Origin: Methanobacterium sp.
Lineage (GTDB): Archaea; Methanobacteriota; Methanobacteria; Methanobacteriales; Methanobacteriaceae
Direction of reading: 5' to 3'
NCBI GenBank assembly: GCA_003158115.1
Contig: PMGM01000068.1
Span: 13,005 to 33,625 of the forward strand
DNA length: 20,621 nt
This document shows positions 16,061 to 20,621 of this stretch, piece by piece; positions within the stretch are counted from its first letter, which is position 1; every line of letters begins with the position of its first letter. The notes beneath the pieces are model-generated. The model was not told where the DNA came from, did not search any database, and saw only the letters and a list, made by a program, of their open reading frames with translations. The position numbers were made by a program, and so were the translations under genes.

Positions 16061-16482
16061 TTTTCACACTCCTTTGCAATTTTTTTAAATGTATCCACAG
16101 ATACTTTGGTTGGTTTTTTTAGGCTGACCTTCTTAGGATGTTCAAGAGCTTCGCTTACAAATCCTAATAATTCAAACTCCTTCTCAAGTTGATGAAATCC
16201 TTCCCTTGCACCACCACGTTTAGCTCTGCATCTTCTTGGATCTCCTGGGGGAAATCCTCTATCTTTAGTAAATACGTTACAGTAGTCGAGGTTTCTAGCT
16301 TCTTCAACTGCTTTGTTAACAACAGATTCTTCACCGTTAACAACTGCACCGTAACATGTTGATTTTATTGTAAGTGGAAGTTCCATCATATGAAGTTTTC
16401 TTATAAGTTCGGGTTGGCTTATATTTGCAGCGGGTCCTAATATAATCATACGAGTTACTTTAGAACTTTCTTCTAGCGACAT
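16057..16482 (-). CDS. mmp6: Methanogenesis marker protein 6 (DUF2102)
   Basis: 141 residues from the ATG at 16482, preceded by AGGAG nine bases upstream and overlapping the mmp3 end by 23 bases. An ATG 17 codons further upstream would give a larger overlap and lies before that ribosome-binding site. The N-terminal region ([20 protein letters not shown]) looks like a small alpha/beta domain. The hallmark is [20 protein letters not shown] followed by GFHQLEKEF in the middle, an unusually Arg/Gly-rich stretch with a Cys that could bind nucleic acid, nucleotide or an acidic partner. A basic C-terminal tail follows. Function unknown; restricted to methanogens as far as I recall. Confidence 0.83.
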   Translation of the reverse strand: MSLEESSKVTRMIILGPAANISQPELIRKLHMMELPLTIKSTCYGAVVNGEESVVNKAVEEARNLDYCNVFTKDRGFPPGDPRRCRAKRGGAREGFHQLEKEFELLGFVSEALEHPKKVSLKKPTKVSVDTFKKIAKECEK

Positions 16483-17998
16483 AAACTGTATCTCCTTCCT
16501 TGAATTTTTCAAGATTTTCAATTCCTTCAACAACTTTACCTATTATATTAGTTCCTTGAAATGGTTCACCTGTGGGGCCAAATTCATCGTTATTCTCAAA
16601 TCTAACACCAATAACACCTATTTGTCTTCTTGACATGTTGGTTACTCCTATTTCTCCTGCTTTTACACATCCGATAGGAATATTTTCTGGAATCAAGTTC
16701 TTAGATTCTAAGGGATTTCCTTTAAACATCATAACCTTCATTCCAGGAAATGCAAATAATACATCCAAAGAGCCAACAGGTGAATCAAGCAATCCTGTAG
16801 TTTTCTGGAAGTACCATGAAGATCTAGGGACTTTGTTATAGATTTCTACATAGACTATCTTACTATCAGGTACACCCATTGTTTTAACCTGTTTTTGGTC
16901 AATAATTTCCATTGTGTACTTTGGATTCTGTGTAACAACTATAGCATCGTCATCTTGGGATCCTTCCCTGATCTGTTCGATTCCACGAGATTTTAAAAGT
17001 TCTCCTGCTTCTTTTTGAGTCAATCCAAGTGTCATTATTCTGTGTGGAACAGTTTGAATTGTTATTTTATCGCCTTTACCTGCGATGTCCATAAGTTGTA
17101 TTCCCTTTGTTATATTACCTATAACTGTATGTGAAGGTGTTGAAACTCTGTCTTCCCTATAAACATAAATACGACCGATACCAGTTCCTTTATTTCTGAG
17201 GGTAACTGTACCCCTTCTTCTTTGATCTATATGTTCTGGTTCTTTTTCAAGTCCTTGTAATCCATAGAATCCTACAAATGAATCTGATTCATAGTCTACA
17301 GTGAGTATACCATTTTCTGATAGTGCATATAAATGTTCAACTGAACTTGGGGATTTATTTGATGGTTCAATAAGTACATAGGTGAATAATTCATTTCCAT
17401 CAAAGATTTCAGTTTCTAGTTTGGTGATTGCAGCACTTTTTATTATGCTCTTTCTTTCTACAACAGGTTTAACACTCTTTACAACATCATCATCTGTAAG
17501 TTCCATTATAGTCTTTTTTCCACCAACAACCTTTGCAAATACACCATTGTTCTCTTCAGGAGCACCATAAACCGAATTATGTTTTTCTTTGCTAAATATT
17601 ATATGGGTTGCTTCAGCTGTAAATCCCGATAGACTCAGAATTACATCCCATGTTTGGTATTCGTGTTCATCACGAGTGGGTTTTAAATCGGTTGTTATTG
17701 GTCCAAGGGCTACTTCATTCGATGTTGTCCAACGTATTCTGAGATTTTCAAATTCTCTGAATTTTTTCTTCCAAGTTTCAATTAGTACAGGAGGTAAGTC
17801 AGGTAAAAGTTCAATTATTATGCTTCCTCTTGTTGTTTTAAAACTGTATTTGTTGACGTGTCTTTCAATTTCTTCTTTGCCCTTAATGACACCTAATACA
17901 CAGCCCTCAGTGTAGGGTGCATTAGAAGCATCTATTGCATCTTTTATGGTAGAACCATCTGGGAGTGTTATTTCAACCCCGTTGACCTTTACAAGCAT
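16460..17998 (-). CDS. mmp3: Methanogenesis marker protein 3 (cyclophilin-like, MCR activation complex)
   Basis: 512 residues, standard for marker 3. The first 60 residues form a beta-grasp-like domain ([18 protein letters not shown]). The rest appears built from repeated cyclophilin-like (peptidyl-prolyl isomerase-like) units. Related G-[FTN]-V-G-I segments recur at about 147-172, 293-316 and 475-506, the last containing [20 protein letters not shown]. Mmp3 has been co-purified with the MCR activation machinery, where a folding or scaffold role is plausible. The ATG has GGAG five bases ahead and lies 25 bases after mmp2. The end overlaps mmp6. Only two Cys (C33, C439) are present, so it is not an obvious Fe-S protein. 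Confidence 0.92.
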   Translation of the reverse strand: MLVKVNGVEITLPDGSTIKDAIDASNAPYTEGCVLGVIKGKEEIERHVNKYSFKTTRGSIIIELLPDLPPVLIETWKKKFREFENLRIRWTTSNEVALGPITTDLKPTRDEHEYQTWDVILSLSGFTAEATHIIFSKEKHNSVYGAPEENNGVFAKVVGGKKTIMELTDDDVVKSVKPVVERKSIIKSAAITKLETEIFDGNELFTYVLIEPSNKSPSSVEHLYALSENGILTVDYESDSFVGFYGLQGLEKEPEHIDQRRRGTVTLRNKGTGIGRIYVYREDRVSTPSHTVIGNITKGIQLMDIAGKGDKITIQTVPHRIMTLGLTQKEAGELLKSRGIEQIREGSQDDDAIVVTQNPKYTMEIIDQKQVKTMGVPDSKIVYVEIYNKVPRSSWYFQKTTGLLDSPVGSLDVLFAFPGMKVMMFKGNPLESKNLIPENIPIGCVKAGEIGVTNMSRRQIGVIGVRFENNDEFGPTGEPFQGTNIIGKVVEGIENLEKFKEGDTVYVARRKF

Positions 17999-18023
17999 TA
18001 AATCTCCTTCTTTTTATAAAATT

Positions 18024-19016
18024 TTAATTTTTGGATATTTTCTCTTTAATACCCATGATTATTTCTTTGTCAAAATCAAAGACAATTTCTTCTTGATCAC
18101 CATGTGTCAAGTATAATTTTTTCTCTTCGATAATAGTACCTGCTACCATCGAGTTTAAACTCACTTCTTCAAGCATTTCAATGGTTTCTTCAACATTATC
18201 CTCTTCTGCTGTTAGCACAAATCCTGATCCCGGGTAGAGTTTTAGCCATTCCTCCCAGTTTACATTAGAATTTCTTGGAATTTTTTCCAGTTCAATTCTA
18301 GCACCTACTCCTGAAGCTTCTAACAACATTCCTAATGTTCCTAAAATTCCAGGATTGCTTATATCTTTACCTGCTGTTAAAAGATGTTTCCTTGCAATAC
18401 TATTCATGACCAAAATTTGTGACTGAACCATTTCTGGTGTTTTATGGGTTGTTGTATCCCAGTTTAAAGGGAAATTAGGATGCTGTTGACCATCAAGATC
18501 CATTGCAATTATAACACTATCCCCAACATTTGCACCACCACTAGTAATGACATCATCCTTACCAACTATTCCAGTTATTGAAACATCAAGGGCTGTGTAT
18601 GGAGTATCTGGATGGATATGGCCACCAATCATTGGTACTCCGAATTTTTCTACTCCTTCCTTGATTCCCTTCATAATCTCGTTACATAATTTAGTATCAT
18701 TTATTGAGATCACATTGGTCATTCCCATTGGAACACCACCCATTGCAGCTATGTCGTTAACATTAACAAGTACAGAACAGTATCCTGCCCAGCGTGGGTC
18801 TCCTTCCATTAATCTGCCCCACATTCCATCGGCAGCCATTAATAAAAGATTATTATTTCCAATATCGATTGCAGAAGCATCATCACCAAATCCTAGAGCA
18901 GTTCTGCCTGAAATATTATAAGTATCATCGAGTATTCGTGTGGCTTCCCTAATAAAATTTTTACGGGTTATTCCATCATAACTTCTTATAGAATCAACAA
19001 GAGCATTTAAATCCAC
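18024..19016 (-). CDS. mmp2: Methanogenesis marker protein 2 (PurM/SelD/ThiL-like ATP-binding fold)
   Basis: 330 residues with an AIR-synthase-related fold. The ATP/metal-binding signature is FGDDASAI at 43-50, then AADGMWG at 61-67 and [14 protein letters not shown] at 85-98. [11 protein letters not shown] loop near 136-145 and a C-terminal AIRS_C domain follow ([14 protein letters not shown], then [13 protein letters not shown]). Relatives such as SelD, ThiL and HypE phosphorylate or activate carboxylates and selenide, so a small-molecule or protein phosphorylation step is expected; the substrate is unknown. AGGTG precedes the ATG. It sits 28 bases after the DUF2117-like gene and 25 before mmp3, so it is co-transcribed with them. 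Confidence 0.92.
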   Translation of the reverse strand: MDLNALVDSIRSYDGITRKNFIREATRILDDTYNISGRTALGFGDDASAIDIGNNNLLLMAADGMWGRLMEGDPRWAGYCSVLVNVNDIAAMGGVPMGMTNVISINDTKLCNEIMKGIKEGVEKFGVPMIGGHIHPDTPYTALDVSITGIVGKDDVITSGGANVGDSVIIAMDLDGQQHPNFPLNWDTTTHKTPEMVQSQILVMNSIARKHLLTAGKDISNPGILGTLGMLLEASGVGARIELEKIPRNSNVNWEEWLKLYPGSGFVLTAEEDNVEETIEMLEEVSLNSMVAGTIIEEKKLYLTHGDQEEIVFDFDKEIIMGIKEKISKN

Positions 19017-19044
19017 TTCTACACCTCTCGTACATTAATTAATC

Positions 19045-20172
19045 CTAATTATGTTTTAAATTATAACTGCTGGTGGTATTGCTTATGATTTGTATTATTT
19101 TACTTTTAAAATTTTCTATATTCTCTATTTCCATAGTCTGTTTTCCATTAAATAGTTCTGAAAATATTTTTTTACCTATAATATCATCATAACCACTTTC
19201 CAGCTCCACAATCATAGATCCAACAGTTCTAAATCCTTCCTCAACTACCCTGTCCAGATCTCCATCTGTGATTCCTATTATTGGAACCCTAAATCTGTAT
19301 AGTATATCAGCTGCAACTAGTGTTGTATCATCTCCCACAGTAACAACTAGATCAGAATCTTTTAATTTATAAATATCTTCTGCAGCATGGCTTAAATATG
19401 AAATATTAAGTTTGTTGTGTTTATTAAAAAGTTCAATGTTTCTATCGATAATCCTTGGTTTTATCCCGGACCTTCTTAATAATCCAGTCTTAACCACTGC
19501 CACATCCAATTCTATCTTTCCAAGCTTTTCAACACCGTGTTCCTTGATTATTCCACCTAATATCTGAGTTAAAACCCCATTTTCAGCTATCAATGTCACA
19601 TCTGGTGAAGTTGACTTTCCAACCACTATACCATTTAAAAATATATTCTCATCTGCAGATACACCGGCTATTTTTCGATATACTATAGACTCATCTTCGG
19701 TTGGATTGCATATACAATTAGTTTCCACAGCTTCTGCTACCTCGGACGGATCCATAACTTTCAATTTCAAATCTTTGGCCACAGCATCTGCCAGATCTAT
19801 TTGATTAAATTTCCAGGGTATGATTGTTCCATCAGGCTCTCCTGGTCTTTCAATCTGTATTAAATTAGGATCACTTTTGCATCTGTTATAAACCTTGTAT
19901 CCAAATGCATGTCCTGTAACACTGGACTTTCCATAATTTATTAAGAAAACCACATCAGAATCTTCTGAAATTTTGTCAATTGACTGACTAGGAAGCAGTT
20001 TATAGTTTATATCTATTGTTTCTTCTAGATTTGCATCTATAACAGCAGTTCGGCCCATTGTACCGCCAAGTCTTGCTTTTACTGTACCATAATTTTTTAG
20101 AAGACATAATATCTTCTCAGCAAAACCAGTATCAACTATTTGAGGTCCGTGAACAACCACACCTATTCTCAT
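19045..20172 (-). CDS. DUF2117-like methanogen protein, first gene of the marker operon
   Basis: 375 residues from the ATG at 20172, which gives the typical start [20 protein letters not shown]. An ATG 14 codons upstream (20214) would add a Lys/Gln-rich leader; neither has a good ribosome-binding site. The N-terminal part is a Rossmann-like alpha/beta domain ([27 protein letters not shown]). A Cys pair, NCICNPTED, lies in the middle. The C-terminal part has [20 protein letters not shown] and [10 protein letters not shown], reminiscent of an NAD-kinase-like or nucleotide-binding loop (GDDTT). I recall DUF2117 for this family but no function. Only 28 bases separate it from mmp2, and no promoter lies between, so it belongs to the operon. 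Confidence 0.78.
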   Translation of the reverse strand: MRIGVVVHGPQIVDTGFAEKILCLLKNYGTVKARLGGTMGRTAVIDANLEETIDINYKLLPSQSIDKISEDSDVVFLINYGKSSVTGHAFGYKVYNRCKSDPNLIQIERPGEPDGTIIPWKFNQIDLADAVAKDLKLKVMDPSEVAEAVETNCICNPTEDESIVYRKIAGVSADENIFLNGIVVGKSTSPDVTLIAENGVLTQILGGIIKEHGVEKLGKIELDVAVVKTGLLRRSGIKPRIIDRNIELFNKHNKLNISYLSHAAEDIYKLKDSDLVVTVGDDTTLVAADILYRFRVPIIGITDGDLDRVVEEGFRTVGSMIVELESGYDDIIGKKIFSELFNGKQTMEIENIENFKSKIIQIISNTTSSYNLKHN

Positions 20173-20250
20173 TTTCTGATGATTTTTTTGTCTATTGATT
20201 GTTTTTTTATACATTTTAGTTCTTAGTTCTTAATTGTATCATGAACATTT

Positions 20251-20260
20251 AATATATTTT
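20251..20260 (-). promoter_or_regulatory. Possible promoter of the marker-protein operon
   Basis: AAAATATATT on the minus strand could be a TATA box, placing the transcription start near 20228. It is the only gap upstream of the operon. The AT-rich context gives several alternatives (for example near 20307-20322), so this is tentative. Confidence 0.3.
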
Positions 20261-20383
20261 AGTATTTAAGATAAAAAAAAATCCTTCAATTAATCCATTA
20301 AAAATGTATATAATAAGAATATAACTAAACGTGATTATGATAGCAATAACAATGTATCATGATATATTTGATAAGATTATAAT

Positions 20384-20621
20384 TCAAATAATATAAAAAT
20401 TTTTTATTAATAAATACATTGCTATTGTCAATGAAACTATAATGGAAAAAATTATTATAAGATTAAATCCATTTTTAATGTTGAATTTGATGTTATTATT
20501 GTAAAATAATAAAAAAAACAATGGTGCTATTGGAATTAAATATCTGCCAACATCCATACCCCAAATAATTTTTTGTCCAACAGGAGTTGCTGTAAGATAC
20601 ATTGAGATACATATAAGGGTA
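20384..20621 (-). CDS. DUF2142-like integral membrane protein, C-terminal end only
   Basis: The frame is open from the right window edge to a TGA at 20386-20384, so the start lies outside. The visible 78 residues hold two membrane segments (about LIPIAPLFFLLF and LIIIFSIIVSLTIAMYLLI). Before them is CISMYLTATPVGQKIIWGMD followed by VGRYLIPIAP. This resembles the conserved C-terminal signature of DUF2142 proteins (a Thr-Pro-Val-Gly stretch, then a G-[QV]-GRY-[FL]-[IL]-P-I motif), which are predicted polyprenyl-linked glycosyltransferases of GT-C type. An ATG at 20602 is internal, not the start. The family call rests on this short motif. Confidence 0.7.
   Translation of the reverse strand, partial: TLICISMYLTATPVGQKIIWGMDVGRYLIPIAPLFFLLFYNNNIKFNIKNGFNLIIIFSIIVSLTIAMYLLIKNFYII

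Noticed and set aside
20216..20231. Tandem heptamer TAGTTCT twice, just upstream of the DUF2117-like gene
   Set aside because: Only two copies in AT-rich DNA. It is too short to call a repeat element or operator without conservation data.
20337..20360. Inverted repeat ATGATA ... TATCAT in the gap before the membrane-protein end
   Set aside because: Six-base arms in very AT-rich DNA are expected by chance, and no T-tract follows at a suitable distance.

Overview
The window looks like the chromosome of a hydrogenotrophic methanogen of the Methanobacteriales, most likely Methanobacterium or a close relative. The evidence is a soluble heterodisulfide reductase pair (hdrCB), a 2-phosphoglycerate kinase of the cyclic 2,3-diphosphoglycerate pathway, seven or more methanogenesis-marker-type genes, diphthamide and wyosine/m1G37 genes, AT-rich DNA, archaeal TATA boxes, and Shine-Dalgarno sites of the GGAGGTGA type. 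No tRNA, rRNA, CRISPR array, insertion sequence or integrase is visible, and no gene-free stretch exceeds 300 bases.

Layout. Positions 1-410: the start of a 2-phosphoglycerate kinase gene running off the left edge. Positions 527-4037, all minus strand: hdrC-hdrB followed by an 88-residue protein, a 178-residue protein and a phosphoesterase. HdrC carries an unusual N-terminal extension of 88 residues. Positions 4293-5024: a divergent tRNA-guanine-transglycosylase-like protein. Positions 5233-8029: an ABC exporter and SAM-methyltransferase operon ending in a stem-loop/T-tract terminator. Positions 8256-9506: an unknown small protein and a solitary Dam-type adenine methyltransferase, the most accessory-looking part. 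Positions 9570-11509: divergent dphB and trm5. Positions 11587-12516: mtnA.

Positions 12602-20172 (minus strand) hold the most interesting block, in transcription order: a DUF2117-like protein, mmp2, mmp3, mmp6, a DUF2111-like protein, mmp5, mmp15, mmp17 and a NifB-type radical SAM enzyme. From mmp3 to nifB every junction overlaps (23, 4, 4, 8, 4 and 8 nt), and each downstream start has its own Shine-Dalgarno inside the preceding gene. NifB makes the [8Fe-9S-C] nitrogenase cofactor precursor, and Mmp3 and Mmp17 belong to the ATP-driven methyl-coenzyme M reductase (MCR) activation complex, for which L-cluster-like Fe-S clusters have been reported. The direct coupling of nifB to mmp17 therefore suggests this operon makes and delivers complex Fe-S clusters, or low-potential electrons, for MCR activation rather than for nitrogen fixation. 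Mmp15 (a dehydratase-activase-like ATPase with an extra N-terminal Cys domain), Mmp5 (Cys-rich), the DUF2111-like protein and the DUF2117-like protein are uncharacterised candidates in that pathway.

The right edge (20384-20621) holds the C-terminus of a multi-membrane-span protein of DUF2142 type, read from outside the window.
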